From NCBI GenBank assembly GCA_946406115.1, contig OX291547.1, positions 19,039,001-19,103,000 of the forward strand: a stretch of 64,000 nucleotides of DNA, read 5' to 3'. This stretch comes from Apoda limacodes. Taxonomy: Eukaryota; Arthropoda; Insecta; Lepidoptera; Limacodidae. Made by a program: the position numbers and the translations under genes. Positions 44,085 to 56,830 of the stretch are shown one piece after another. A model generated the notes under the pieces. It worked only from the letters and a program-made list of their open reading frames with translations. It searched no databases and was not told the origin of the DNA. Positions within the stretch are counted from its first letter, which is position 1, and every line of letters starts with the position of its first letter.

Positions 44085-44450
44085 AAAGTCAAAAAGTTTA
44101 TTAAAATTAGGTTTTTACCAACACTTTTGGATCGTCAAAGTTATGAAATATTATTTTTTGAAAATCCGGTGCACAATGTTGATTTCTACCGAGAAGAATC
44201 CGGCAAGAAACTCGATAGTTACTCTTTTAATCATCAAAAATGTTTTCAATAAAAAAAATTACGCCATAAAATTTTATATTATTTCTGCAATTGAGCATCT
44301 TCAATCTCGTGGATTTTTGTCATTTACATAGTCTATTGTATATATATTGTAGTATGCTTTTTATAAAATCGTTGCTTGATAAAAGATTTAAATTAGCTTA
44401 TTGAAAGCTTTTAAATAATATAAGGAACTTTGATGTAAAAGTGTATATCC
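44085..44450 (-). mobile_element. CR1-like LINE C-terminus and 3' UTR, antisense
   Basis: aaagtcaaagtcaaaaagtt is the element end. Reading inward come atcgtcaaagttatgaaata, gaagaatccggcaagaaact, tttttgtcatttacatagtc, ataaaagatttaaatta and taaggaactttgatgtaaaa. The last three equal the coding C-terminus of the LINE at 58196-60640 (protein phrases YVNDKNP and FKSF). Frames are broken. Confidence 0.7.
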
Positions 44451-45367
44451 AGAAATATATACCTACTATTAACCACCACTATTTTTAGATTATTTATAAC
44501 GATTCGACTTCATATTCGCTTATTTATATATATTACTTAAAATGTAGGCACTAAATAAGTATAATATCAATAATAAACTAATAACATCTGGAAATGTACC
44601 TATATTATATTTTATTTATGTAAATAACAATAGATAAATTGTGTTAGAATATTATATGCTACGTTCTACCATATGTATAATGCTCCTAAAAATGCCAAAA
44701 GAATATTTATGTACTTCCTTTCTAATGCCAGCAAATAATTTATGTATATTCTTGTAGTAATGTCTACGAATATAAAAATAAATAAAGTTATATATCGTTA
44801 TTTAGTTGTGCCGTGTGACAATTTAATTCTTTTTGTATAGAAAAATACAGGTAGGTAGGTACCTACCTATGATTATATTCTAGTGATGTATGACAACTTT
44901 CAAATGTGTTAAGAGCCAGAGACAGAAACTAACTCATTTTTATATTTCACCGTTCGTACGATGGCGATACACTGTAACATTAGGTACATGTTTATAGCGG
45001 AAATTGCAATAGTGTCTGCACGAGTCTCACTATAACTGTTTCAGCGTTTCAGCAAACAGTTTTATTTGTGTTGCGCTCTGACACTTTGAATTAACTGTTT
45101 ACAAAAATTCAAGATTTTGTAAACTTCATCGTGATTTTATAAATAAGTGAGGCAGATGTTTAACTTCAGTTTTCGCATTTTATTTTTGGACTACGCATTG
45201 GTTTCTATCTGATCACTCATTGTAATTATGCTTTCACTTATGCTATTTTTATAGCCGATAGGTTTCCTTAATACCTTATTGAAAATTGTAAACACAACAG
45301 ATGAAAAGTAAGAGATAGTTTAAAATAGGAGGAAGTTAATGTTAACTAGTACATTTTAGTACATTAA

Positions 45368-45450
45368 GGATGGTAAGGAGAAAATTACTAACGAGAGGCT
45401 ATTCAGAAGCCTAAAGCCAAAGGTTGAAGGCTTTAATGATTCGGGTTTAT
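45368..45450 (+). repeat. Repeat D, copy 2
   Basis: ggtaaggagaaaattactaa, gagaggctattcagaagcct and ggctttaatgattcggg match 31508-31560, with an added aaagccaaaggttg. Short and non-coding. Confidence 0.55.
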
Positions 45451-45800
45451 TTTTATTTATTTAAACACTTTATTGCAATGAAATGCAATAGGTGGACTTA
45501 ATGCCTTAGGCATTATCTACCAGTCGACCTTAGGGTCATGCAGAAAGCTGAAGGTAGTTTGAATACATAAATTAAATAAATACATATATATATATATATA
45601 GGTACATAAATAATTATAGGTACTGCATATGATTAATTGAAAAGTATTTATTAAGGTTAGCCTAAATAGTATTTGTATAGCGAATGCTTAAACTTATTTC
45701 GGGAAGGCGTTTCCTTTATATTTTTAGGAAGCGCGTTCCAGACTAGTGCTGCCTGAATGGTAAAATGTAAATTCTCTACCGCCCTTGTTAAACACAATGT
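45451..45800 (-). pseudogene. LINE C-terminal and 3' fragment, antisense
   Basis: On the minus strand 45690-45790 can be read with frame corrections as AALVWNALP-like, LPKNIKGNAFPK and KHSLYKYYLG. This is the C-terminal pattern of Jockey/CR1-type LINEs. A 3' UTR follows, ending gcaataaagtgtttaaataa at about 45470. A TA dinucleotide run lies at 45585-45600. Confidence 0.6.
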
Positions 45801-48090
45801 TTTTCATCACATTGAATAAATAAAAATAAAAGGTGAATAATTTAGTTCGTGTTTACAATAACGATACAGATACATACTTGATAGAATAGATGCGTCATTA
45901 CCGCCCGAGGGCTCTATGAATGCGCGCTTTGATTATTTGAATTGTCATAAAAAAATACCTACATAACAATTGGAAAATAAAATTTACAAAGAAATAGTCC
46001 GTGGGAGTAATTAAGGTCTTAGCACCCACTTTACATGCAAATAATGACACTTTTTACGAGTAATTGCGATGAAACATATATTTTAGTTTTTCAATAACTG
46101 TACAATATAGTATGACGTTTTTTAAATGACCGTACAAACAAACAAAACTAATGATAATGCTTCAGTAACAATAAATTAGTTACAGAAATTGTAAATAGTT
46201 ACAGACAAGAGATATAAATAAGAAATGTCTCAGTGGTATCAAATTACAGAAGGTTTCCACGCGTTATGTTCCGTAACGAAATAGTGTGAAAGGAAACTCG
46301 TTTAGAGATGTTATCTTCCGCAGAAAATTGCTTTGCATCTCCAAGGAAATAAGTATCATGGCAACAGATTCGTTTTCTGCAGATAACCGAGTGTGTGCAG
46401 GAAACAACATAAGTAATATTATTTAAATTTAAAATGTAATTAGGTTTGGTGTATAGATAACGCTCGGGATAGTTAGGTTAGTTGACTCGTCACAAAAATA
46501 TTAATTAAGTTATTAAAAGAAATAAATTGACTAAAAAAATTAAACAAACAGAAACTTAAAAGCAAAAAACAGGGCCTGAAATCTAATAAAAATAATTTTG
46601 TTTAGTTGCGCGAGATCAGAACCCATTATAATTCTAAGCCGGCTCGATGCGGCTCTACTACCCGGATATTGTACGCGAAGTCCTAAAATCTTCTTACCGA
46701 TGATGGGTCCCGAGCCCGAGTCCCGACTGTTGGTCGGTATCTTTCACACTGGCATTTGTTTGTGGGTATTGATCAAAAAACATTTTCAGATGGTGTCTTT
46801 AAAATCGCTGAATTGAAATAATTGAATAAGGTACTAGTTTGTAGGAGCTAAAAATTGTAGTACTTATTTGTTTCGTTCTACAACTTTATGATTTTTCCAT
46901 TTTGTTTTGTATTTCACAAACCTATAGGTTTGGTTAATTTCTACGAATAACCAAAAAGATAGGTAACCAATTTAAAGTTTTAACCACTTTTAAAAAGTCG
47001 TATAACATAAGTTGTTTTGTTTTATAAGAAGTTTTACTTAGCCTTTATTTATATGTACCCAAAGCTAACCTTAAGTAGATATGTAAATACTTACTAACCT
47101 AACCGTAAATATGTAAATACTAACCTTGTAAGTATGTAAGAAGCACTCATGTAGGTATTTTTTTAATTCCATGTTTATATTAATTATGTAAGAAATATAA
47201 TAGGTATTATATATTCATATTCATACAGTAACATCAAATATAATTAGATGACTTATTTCCCTTTTCACTACCGCAACCTAATAATCAAGTTATGTAGTAA
47301 AATAAAATTAATACAGGGTCGCGGAATTACCTTTTACATTATGGCGGCATCGCTCACGGAACTGTCAAAGCGAAATAATTTTTTCACAAGTCATATTTTA
47401 TGTTTTAGGTATGTATATGTGGCATTTAATTCTTTAAATGTTAGAGAACAAGGATTTCAAGACATAATGATTTCAATAAATTAAAATTACCAAAAATAAA
47501 TAACAGTAATAGGAAACCCGTCTTTATTAAAATGATTACGTATCATTTCAGTAAAGAAGGTTTACTTCCCTACTGTTTTTTGTTGTGTCTGAGGCTATAG
47601 AAATTACCATCCAAATCGAATCGTCAATCGGCAACCACAAATGATTCTTTTTTTCTTAATTAATTTAAGATTTAATTAATTTGTTTACCTTGTACTTCTG
47701 TTAACACTTTTAATACGACTAAACTCATAAATAGTTAAAATTGCTATTTATAATAAATATATTTAAGTAAATAAAAAGTTACTTATTATTAAAACATGTA
47801 TAAATGTGTACAATAAAATAACCAGTAGATATGTTATGCCTACTCAAAAGGCGGATTCCGCCAAACCTGAGAATGACTAGTTTAATTCATACAAACTTTG
47901 TCACAAAAACTGTTCCAGTACCGATGCAGTAGGTATGTAGTCGCCGACAGAGAATCAGACAAACAATCGAAAAAATATACAAATGATTTCCAATGAAATC
48001 AAGGTTTTGAGTTGCCCAACATAAATTTTCACTTAACCTACTACGTAAGAGGGGAGGTAGGGTATAATTCATTTCTTTTATATGTTTACT
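45801..48090. other. Unassigned stretch
   Basis: AT-rich. Open frames at 46598-46816 and 47248-47484 show no domain, codon or splice support. There are short repeats of acctaaccttaagta type near 47065-47130 only. Confidence 0.4.
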
Positions 48091-48555
48091 AGCTGGCCCG
48101 GCAGACGTTGTTCTGCCCTTAAAGTTGATCCGCTGAAGCACCATCAGTGTGCCTAGTGTGCGTTTTTAATGTTACTATCGCGTTCGCGGCAACGAAATAC
48201 ATGTATGGAAATAAAGGACGCTTCTAGGGGACGCGTTTCGAGACTATTTTTTCTCATAGGACTACGATTGTAGATTTACGAATACGCAAAAACTCACACT
48301 AAGCACACTATTACAACCAAGGGTTATCTATTACCCACGGTTACACTCGTGGGGATTTCTATTAGATACTTACCCAATCCGGACATTTATGAGGATAAAC
48401 TACCTTACACCGCCATCCGTTAGAAGTGTATGAAACCAGACACGTTTACTTCTGTCGATAAACTAACTTACATCGCTATCTGTTCAAAATGCATGTAACT
48501 CTTAGCCAGCGCACGCCATGTAAAGCTCCCAGTCGGCATGTATTTATATAGATGT
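48091..48555 (-). mobile_element. Helitron-like element
   Basis: Plus-strand tactagctggcccggcagac is the reverse of a GCCGGGCCAGCTAGT end, and gttgttctgccc matches the end block of 31754-31999. The opposite end is probably near 48550, where the minus strand reads catctatataaatacatgcc and gggagctttacatggcg. The interior is non-coding. The right limit is tentative. Confidence 0.6.
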
Positions 48556-48589
48556 TTTGTTTATATAACTACATACGTCAAGTTATTGC

Positions 48590-49825
48590 GCAAGTCCGAA
48601 GTCGTACTTGACTCTTTTTTTCTATCTCAGAAACCTTCCCCGGCGTGTGCATCACAACTTATCAAAATGTTATAACCATCGGTTCTCCCTTATTGCCCTG
48701 TCCGACTTGCACTTGACCCTTTTTTCTTTCGCAGAAATCTTCCCCGGCGTGTGCATAACAACTTACCAAAATTTCATTACAATCGGTTTACCCTTATTGC
48801 CTTGTCCGACTCGGACTTGACCCTTTTTTTCTTTCGCAGAAATCTTCCCCGGCGTTTGCATAACAACTTACTAAAATTTCATTAAAATCGGTTCACCCTC
48901 ATTGCCCTGTCCAACTCGCACTTGACCCTTTTTTTCTTTCGTAGAAACCTTCCCCGGCATGTGCATAACAACATACTAAATTTTCATTACAATCGGTTCA
49001 CCCTTATTGCCCTGTCCTACTCGAACTTGACTCTTTTTTACTTTCGCAGAAATCTTCCTCGGCGTGAGCATAACAACTTACCAAAATTTCATTCCAATCG
49101 GTTCATCCTTATTGCGCGAGTCCGACTCGCACTTGACCGTTTTTTTCTTTCATAAAAACCTTGTCCTTACACTTACAAACACAACAAAAGAAATTACCCG
49201 AATTGGTCCACCCGTCTTCGAGTTTTCCTTAGTGCGCGAGTCCGACTCGCACTTGACCCTTTTTTCTTTCTCATAAACCTTCCCCGGCGGGTGCAAAACA
49301 ACTTACCAAAATTTAATTAAAATAGGTTTACCCTTAGTGCGCGAGTCCGACTTTCTTTTATTAAAACCTTGCCCTAACACTAATAAACACAACAATTAAA
49401 AATAATTACCCGAATTGGTGTCTTCGAGTTTTCCTGAGTGTGCGAGTTCGATTCGCACTTGACCCTTTTTTTCATACAAATAAACCTTGCTCTAACAATA
49501 ACGAACACAACTAAAAAAAAATATCCAAATTATTTCATTACAATCAGTTCACCCTTATTGCCCTGTCCTACTCGCACTTGACCCTTTTTTTTTCTTTCGC
49601 AGAAATCTTCCCCAAAGTGTTTAAACAACATACCAAAATTTCCTTACAATCGGTTTACCCTTATTGCGTAAGTCCGACACGCACTTGACCCTTTTACTAA
49701 CATTTTATAGCTTGCCTTAACAAAAACGAACACAACAAAAAAAGAATTATCCAAATCGGTCTAGCCGTTCTCGAGTTTTAGCGAGACTAACGAACAGCAA
49801 TTGATTTTTATATATATAGATTTTT
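48590..49825 (+). repeat. Mosaic tandem array of ~105- and ~120-bp units
   Basis: The phrase cttgacccttttttt recurs at 48607, 48712, 48816, 48921, 49026, 49132, 49252, (decayed ~49345), 49458, 49577 and 49684. Spacing is 104-106 bp in the left half and partly ~120 bp in the right half. Unit type A has cttccccggcgtgtgcataa and aatttcattacaatcggtt; type B has acacaacaaaa-rich sequence, cccgaattggtccacccgtc and ttcgagttttcc. Most junctions carry gcgagtccgactcgc. The array ends in ctcgagttttagcgagac, gaacagcaattgatttttat and a TA run (49809-49820), like the 3' end of a dispersed element. So it is probably an amplified element tail. Confidence 0.85.
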
Positions 49826-51179
49826 TTGATTTTTCATTTTCCTTAATTTGCATTCTAGGCCGGATAATGTCTAGTTTTTCCTCTACAGCACATGTAAGCA
49901 TAATTTATGAACATACCTGTGTATAAATATAAGTACAAATTTACTTTTATATTACTCGAAAACTATATATTTTAGACAAACGGAAGTACCGGATGTACTT
50001 CAGCAAATATTTTTTAATAGTTATTTATATTATTTGTATAGTAAAAATAATAATACGTACTAATACTTACGCGCGCTCTAGCGGTAAAACTAAACTTTAT
50101 TAAGAAAATCAAATCAAACAATCGAAAATTTTTGCTTTACAATTTAACATTTTTGTGTTTTTTTAAACGCGTAGGTTTTAAAGCAAAATGTGAAAAACGA
50201 AAATAAATCATTCATATGTATACGTATTATATACTTCACCTCCCCTTTAAGGAGTAAGTGATTTTTTTTGTTTGGCGACTTAAAACCTACAATTTGAGAC
50301 ATATTTCATTTCATTGGAATCCAGCTATATGTTTTGCCTTATTACCGTGGACTAATATAAATAGGTTTGATTGAATTAAAGTAACATAACCTAACTAAGC
50401 CACATTAAAGCACTCATAGAGTTTGTATGAAACAGGCTTTGATTATGTAGTCAATTCCCTAGTCAATTCAATTTTGCCCTTTGACTATGACCTAAATATT
50501 TTATCAACATATTTTCATATTATCTATAGCAAACTTTAAAACAAGCAGCTATAAATATATTTCAGTTTTGTATGGATACATTTTGACTTATTCATATATA
50601 CTTATTATTGCTATGTGTGTATTAACATTATTATGTGGCTTAGCAGTTCGAATTGGGCAATTCCTGTTGAAATGAAATAAAAATATTTATTAATCCCAAT
50701 CTAAGAACGGAATGAAACTGACGCTGATGCCCCAGTAGATACAAATTACGTAGATATTAAAAAAAAAGTGTTTGCGTGTCAGGGTGAAACATCGTAGGGT
50801 GGCGACATGCGTCACGCGACGCGCGGCGTACCGCCCTATCACTATGAACACTCAGTACCTACGTACTCACACAGCAGCGCTTGGTTGGGAACGTGCGTTT
50901 TATTCCGTTATTCATGAGCACACTACCAAAATATTCTGTGGTTAAATATTCCTAAATATAGGAAAGTACTTCGACGTTTGAAGTCTGTTGGCAACTCAAT
51001 TACTCCTTCCTGCTTCGCATCGTTTACATCACACATTATATAGATGGGTGTACATTTTAATTTTCATGCCCATTTGCTGATATTGACGTAATACTATAAT
51101 ACTATATACTGTTATACTGTAACAGAAAACTATAATATACTTCGAATAATGTGTTCGTTAGTTGTTTAAAAACTTATTT
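49826..51179. other. Unassigned stretch with a GC-rich patch
   Basis: AT-rich. The patch 50790-50850 (gcgacatgcgtcacgcgacg, cgcggcgtaccgc) is GC-rich with no frame. No gene. Confidence 0.4.
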
Positions 51180-51490
51180 TTTTAGGGTTCCATACCCAAA
51201 GGGTAATATAGGAACCGTATTACTAAGACTTCGCTGTCCGTCCGTCCGTCCGTTCGTCCGTCTGTCACCCGTCTGTATCTCATGAACCGTGATAGTAAGA
51301 CAGTTGAAATTTTCACATAAGATGTATTTCTGTTGCCGCTATAACAACAAATACTAAAAACCGAATAAAACAAATATTTAAGGGGGGCTCCCATACGAGG
51401 AAAGTGATTTTTTTGCCGTTTTTATAGATGCCGAACCCTTCGTGCGCGAGTCCGACTCGTTTTTTTCCCCGTTTTTTGGCCCGTTTTTTT
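51180..51490 (+). repeat. Repeat G, short copy
   Basis: ttagggttccatacccaaag, attactaagacttcgctgtc and a CCGT run (51236-51260) lead to gaaccgtgatagtaagacag and ccgaacccttcgtgcgcgag. It ends on the hairpin gcgagtccgactcg and an oligo-T run. The long copy at 39215-40500 has a different middle but the same start and end design. Confidence 0.7.
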
Positions 51491-52769
51491 CTATCAGCTG
51501 ACTGCGCCAAATTTCATTGAGTTTTTAGTACTTATTTTAAAAGGTTTCAGATAGAGTAACTTATTATATACAATATATGCAGCCATCTAGTTAAATAAGC
51601 CAGTTAATTGGGTGCCTAGGCAGATCGTTAAGTATGGAAAAGAGACTATCATATGAATGACAGATTATTATGTACCTATAAATGATAGTCTATGTGTGCT
51701 TTTAAACAAGTGTACCAAACATATAAGTGTATGTACCTATGATTGTATGAATGTATGTATGTTTGTCCTGATTTTTTTGTAAACAAGTGATTGGATTTTA
51801 ACACTTCTTGTTTGTTTAAATAGTTACAGTTCGTCTTAAAGGATAGAGAAAGTTTCATCAAAATCGGTTTAGAGTACTTTCCAAGATATGGACTGTTTGA
51901 GTGTGTATACCAATAACTACAGAATCCCGTCGTGTCGCTTTAACGCATAGGTTTAGCGGCGCAATTTTAGCCCACGTAATGTGTGCCAATCGAGAGCCAA
52001 TTTTATACCAATAAGGTGGCAAACAAGCAGACGGCCCATATAATGTTAAATTGTCATTCAGCTGTTAATTAATTAAAGAGAACAATTCCTAATGATATCT
52101 GTATATATGTCCACGTACGTATCAACTAAAAAAATTACAACGCCTTTAAAAAGTAAAAAATAAACTATACGCACATGGAACATTCAATAGTGTTTTCTCT
52201 TGAATTTTGAAATTTGGCAAAAATAAGTTCCCACAGCGCAAGTTAAGGAAAAATACTTAATTTGTAGTTATATCACATAAAAAAAATATTTTTAGTGATT
52301 ACAAACTTACATTTGCAATAGGAGAATTGATCGTGATGTATATCGAGGTTAGGAGAACAGTTTTACAATTGCAAAGTTAAGTATGTCTTATGCATACTCG
52401 AAACGGTCAAAGGTCTTCAAAACCTGATTTCCGTCATGGACTAACTTTTTAACGAAACCCTCAGTGCGATTTTTTTATCTTTTATTTTTTATTACGGAGA
52501 ATTCTTTGTGACTATTTTGAGTAGAAAATCAGCGATTTTTTTTGCAAAATAAATTATTTGCGATCCAGTTAATAATACTCCAATTATTATATTTTATTTG
52601 TTGGTTTAGTAACATGTCGGAGTTATATCGGTAAAATTTATATAATGTTCAAATTATAATGCAAAAAACTTTTCTGACCCGGTGGTCTAAAATCAAAACT
52701 ATAGTCTCCATACTGAAATGGTGTGAACTTACAACTACACTAGCGACGAAAATATTGATGGCTGTAAAA
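51491..52769. other. Unassigned stretch with weak family F similarity
   Basis: The block 52677-52760 (acccggtggtctaaaatcaa, ctagcgacg) loosely matches 33844-33925. Otherwise AT-rich with no support for genes. Confidence 0.35.
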
Positions 52770-53230
52770 AGAATAGCTAATAGTGATTTTCATAATGGTA
52801 ATACACGAAATAGACACAAACTTGCTCTGATCCACACAAGGCTTAAGAAAATAGAAAAATCATTTAAAGGACAATGTATCCTTTTAAACTATTAAATCCT
52901 GCAGAATTATGTCAATTAAACTTTAAAAAGTTGAAAAATTTTGTAAAACAGAAACTGGTCGACAAAGCTTATTACACAATTCAAGACTACCTTAATTAAA
53001 AGGCATGGGATTTAATATTTTTTTGTTAACATAATTTATTTAATAATTTGTATTGATTTATCAAAATTAAAAGAACGACTGCTGGAGAGTTTCTTTCCCG
53101 TTTCTTCTCATAAGAACGTCATTTGAATTCAAAACGGTAGTAACTAGTAACTTATAGTTTACTGACTTCGAAAAAGTAATATGCTATCCTATTTTTGAGA
53201 AATAAAGCATTTGAATTTGAAATTTTAAAT
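52770..53230 (+). pseudogene. CR1-like LINE C-terminus and 3' UTR
   Basis: The plus strand reads NTRNRHKLALIHTRLKKIEK and SFKGQCILLNY, then after a stop LNPAELCQLNFKKLKN and KLVDKAYYTIQDYLN. NTRN-KHKL, SFxGxC and AYY--DY are the C-terminal landmarks of the same LINE class as 58196-60640. A 3' UTR (ggagagtttctttcccgttt, cgtcatttgaattcaa) and a tail aataaagcatttgaatttga follow. Confidence 0.75.
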
Positions 53231-55337
53231 TTATAAGTCCGTACTTACTTCTTTACTCTGTTTATTATCTTAGGTGATAAAAAAGCAAATATAAGAAGGC
53301 TACCTGAACCTGCCAGCAAAGTTTTGAATTTCAGCGATTAAGACTACGCGATTAAAAGTCAGTCAGCCAGTTACCTAACAACTCCTACTATTATTCATAT
53401 GGATCTACCTTTTATCCCGGATTTTACGGCTTTAAACGATGATTTTACAAAAACACCCCTTAATTGCCAAGTAAAAATCTCAAATTATATCAATATTCAA
53501 ACAATTAAAAAGCGAAGTTATTCTTATTTCATCCTCTTTCAAAGATACTGAAATCAATCGTTTACTTCCAACCAAAAGTAAAAAATACAATTTTCACAAA
53601 TTAAATTTACACGATTTTCTGTCATACAAACTTTCGCCCCCTATTTTACACCCGTATTGCGTGCTTGCGTATAAAACAAACTTAGTCGTAACTTTTATGT
53701 TCCTAACTTCAGTAGTTCCGACTCTGTGTTGACGAGTCAGTCAATTTAGATTTCTCTCTTCATATTCTACTTTAAATATAATGTTTTTATGCACCGACTT
53801 CCAGAATAGCATTGTAAAAAAATCATATTCTTACATATCTTTTATTGCGACATGTTATTTTATTGCATATCTATATGTATGGATGTAAATAAAGTATATT
53901 TGAGATTAAAAAAAGCCTATATCTAGCAGCTTGCAGTTAATGAATTAAACGTGTTAGGCACGAGAGAGGGTATTGCGGCAATTATGGGGCAACTAAACAC
54001 GTCATTTAGTCCAGTGAAAGGGGATTGGAGAGTCCAGTGAGTCATCTAGGGCGACCAGACGGCGCCATAGAAAACGCACTGTCTTGCACTCACCCCACCC
54101 CACTCTCCCCACTTTAAAATGACTAAAATAAACGGGGCAGTCAGTCGCTTTAACTTACGGAAATTATTATTTTCGCCGACGTTAACTGTTTAGCATATTC
54201 GTGTTTAAAAATCATAAACTATTCTGCTTTAATGGTTTGTGTGGGTGTGTAAATGATAATTTTGTGATAGAATAATATTGGTAGTTAATTATATTGTATT
54301 TTGTAGATATGTAGGTAGGTAATAAACTATGAAAAGCCAAGATTAGGAAATCACTAGGATTACGAAAGCTATAATAGCAATTTAAAAAAATCTTAACATA
54401 TTATCTATATACATAGGTAGGAACATATCCGTCTATTGCATATCCGATTAGATTGATTATATTGTTAAATTCAATATATTTTTTAGAAATTAAAACTTAT
54501 TTGCAGCAAACTATTATTATTTTTTACTGAAAAAAAATCGAAAAAGAAATTATAGAATTAAGATGAGAATAAATATAAATTAGGGCATAAAATTAAATAG
54601 AAAAATGTTCAAAAAACCTAAATTTAAAGCTTCAGGTGAATAAAAATGGTATAATTATATTTTTTAGGAAAATAATTCAATTAGAATGAAAATATACTTT
54701 TACTTGGGCACTCAAGTGGTTTCATATAGAGAGGAGGAAAGAAACTAAAGTTTTACAAAGAGCAACTCTTTTTCCCAAATTAAAGTCCTTAGTTTGGAAT
54801 AAAAAAAAAAATGAATGATCACTATAACAATGGTTACGCCTTCGTAGATTGTGGGTGAAACCTAGCTGTAACTACCTACGTCACAAGTACCTCTACCCAT
54901 TACCTACGCCTTCCTTCGTTTTTGAGACGACAGAAAAAGAAAAAGAAGGTATTTCTATTTTTGTTTTTATTTGGTTTGGTTATTTCAAATACCTATTAGT
55001 AACGGTCACTTAAGTCTCTATATTTAATTAGATAGGTAAAGGTCATACCGTCAGCGTCGTGAGATGTCGCTACTAATATTTATTATAGGTTCCTCCTACC
55101 TATATTATCCTACCGAAACACTATTGTCAGTCATTGTTGTGTACTATTAGTCGACGAAACCAAAACTTATGTAGTTAACTATAGCTTTAGTTAAGTCTAC
55201 ATTTCACCCTAAAAACTTCTGTTTTCTATAGATTTGTAATAAATTATTGGATATGTATTGATTGTATTGTATTTATTGGAAATGAAATAAAATACTAAAA
55301 ATGATTTATATAATTTAAAATTAACATAAATACGATT
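53231..55337. other. Unassigned stretch
   Basis: No gene is seen. 54050-54120 is C-rich (caccccaccccactctcccc). The region 53320-53680 is ordinary AT-rich DNA with no frame. Confidence 0.35.
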
Positions 55338-55385
55338 ATTCGGCTACAAATCATCATTTGTAGCCGAAACCAAAGTTTCGGTCGG
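55338..55385. repeat. Short perfect stem-loop
   Basis: TTCGGCTACAAAT and ATTTGTAGCCGAA pair exactly around a 4-base loop, and ccaaagtttcggtcgg continues a weaker inverted pattern. It is probably the end of a dispersed repeat rich in CGAAAC motifs. No function can be assigned. Confidence 0.5.
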
Positions 55386-56059
55386 ATACTAAGTACCACC
55401 CACAAACTTACTTAACTAACATTTGTAGAAGATTTTGCAAAATGTTCGTAAGTATTTCCACAATTCCCAATATCCTCAGATGATATCAGCAGTTTTATTA
55501 CGCCTGGATGTAAATAATGTTCTCATAAGAAAAATCAATTTAATATTTGGAGAACTTCAGAAGTGTGCAAAGCTTTCATATTTTTCGCCTCGATTTTATG
55601 TAGCGACAAAAAACATACAACACAATATCATATTTTTATTATTATTATTATACTTGTGAATAATCCTATTTTAATACGTTACAACATTTTAATCGTTGAA
55701 TTAAAATGCAAATAAAACTCTTGCATTGTATTAATTTCCCATTTAGCCACCGACGATAATAGAGGGGTGATATAAGTTTGACTGTGTGTGTAATGTATAT
55801 CTGTAAAGCTCTCTGTGGCATCGAAGTGTCCAAGCGGACGAACCGATTTTGATATAGGTAGTATTTTTCTTTTAAAGGTCATTTCATTGACTCGAGAGTG
55901 CTTTTATTTATGATTGTAGAAAATCTATTCAACCGTTTGAAGATCATGAGATCTTTTATAGTTTATAAAGGGATATTATAAACTTCCACAGGTCCAATCG
56001 ATTTGAAATTTAGTATGCTGTTACTCCAATAAAGTAAACCTTAACCTGAAACTCGAAAT
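55386..56059. other. Unassigned stretch
   Basis: AT-rich, with an ATT trinucleotide run near 55637-55650. The frame at 55679-55882 (minus) overlaps repeat-like phrases (cggacgaaccgattttgata), which suggests an old element, limits unknown. Confidence 0.35.
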
Positions 56060-56830
56060 CAGCTGGAATCTGCAGGAGAGATAGATAGATAGATGTATTC
56101 TTTATTGCATACCAAAGATTGACTTAAAGCTAATTATTACATTCTTTTGAAAATCATACAATAAGGCGGCCTTATCGCTTAACAGCGATCTCTGCCAAGC
56201 GACCTTTGGGGAGAGGAAACAGCAATTTAAAAAATAAGCAGTATTAGGTTGGTGATGCAATATAAAAAAAATAGAATTAAAACAAAATTTAGGTATATGT
56301 TAATCGGAATTATATAAATATATACATATATTATACATAGACATACTCGTGTACTTACATAAAATAGACACATCTTTATGTATAAAAATTAATCCCTGTT
56401 TCTCTCGGTCACACCAGAACTTCCGAACGACTGCAAAAATCGGATAATTCTTTTTTGTTGTGTTTGTTATTTTTGTTAGTTTGGTATTTTTAGGTTTTTA
56501 TGAAAGAAAAAAAGTGTCAAGTACGAGTCAGACTCGCGCACTAAGGGTAAACCGATTGTAATGATTTTTTGTTAAGCTGGGGAAGCTAAGGGAAGGTTTC
56601 TGAAATAGTACAAACCTTTTACAATAGGTGGCACGCCAGTTGTTTTAAAAAAGAGAAGCAACGTTCGCGGTATCATCTAGTCTTATATATATTTCCATAA
56701 AAAGAATTGTTTTTTTTTTGTTTTTGGCAAATATGTTAAGATTGAAACTTCTTGATAGACGAAGGCAAAGCATTCCAAAGTTTTATGGTTTGCACTGTAA
56801 ATGAACAGAAGAAGATTGGTCATCGATTTA
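56060..56830 (-). pseudogene. LINE 3' part, antisense, split by another repeat
   Basis: The minus strand near 56730-56820 reads YSANHKTLECFAFVYQEV, which in a shifted frame gives the WNALP-type block of LINE C-termini. The 3' UTR (aaggtcgcttggcagagatc, cgataaggccgcc) and the end gcaataaagaatacatctat with a gatagata run lie at 56085-56230. The stretch 56395-56690 interrupts it. Confidence 0.55.
56395..56690 (-). repeat. Single dispersed copy of the 48.6-49.8 kb array unit
   Basis: On the minus strand: gaaaccttcccttagcttcc, atcattacaatcggtttacc, cttagtgcgcgagtctgact, cgtacttgacactttttttc, and cacaacaaaaaagaattatc. This is one type A unit and part of one type B unit. It lies inside a LINE remnant, showing the unit exists as an interspersed element as well as a tandem array. 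Confidence 0.7.

Noticed and set aside
46598..46816. 72-codon frame as a host exon
   Set aside because: No acceptor/donor pair in a matching phase and no motif.
48608..49276. Overlapping open frames with repeated LTLFF..RNLPR-type peptides
   Set aside because: They follow the ~105-bp tandem unit (a multiple of three). Openness is a by-product of the period, and neither the Helitron-like tail nor the dispersed copy at 56395-56690 keeps it.
48590..49825. CRISPR-like array
   Set aside because: Units are ~105-120 bp and similar along their full length, with no short repeat/unique spacer alternation. The setting is eukaryotic.
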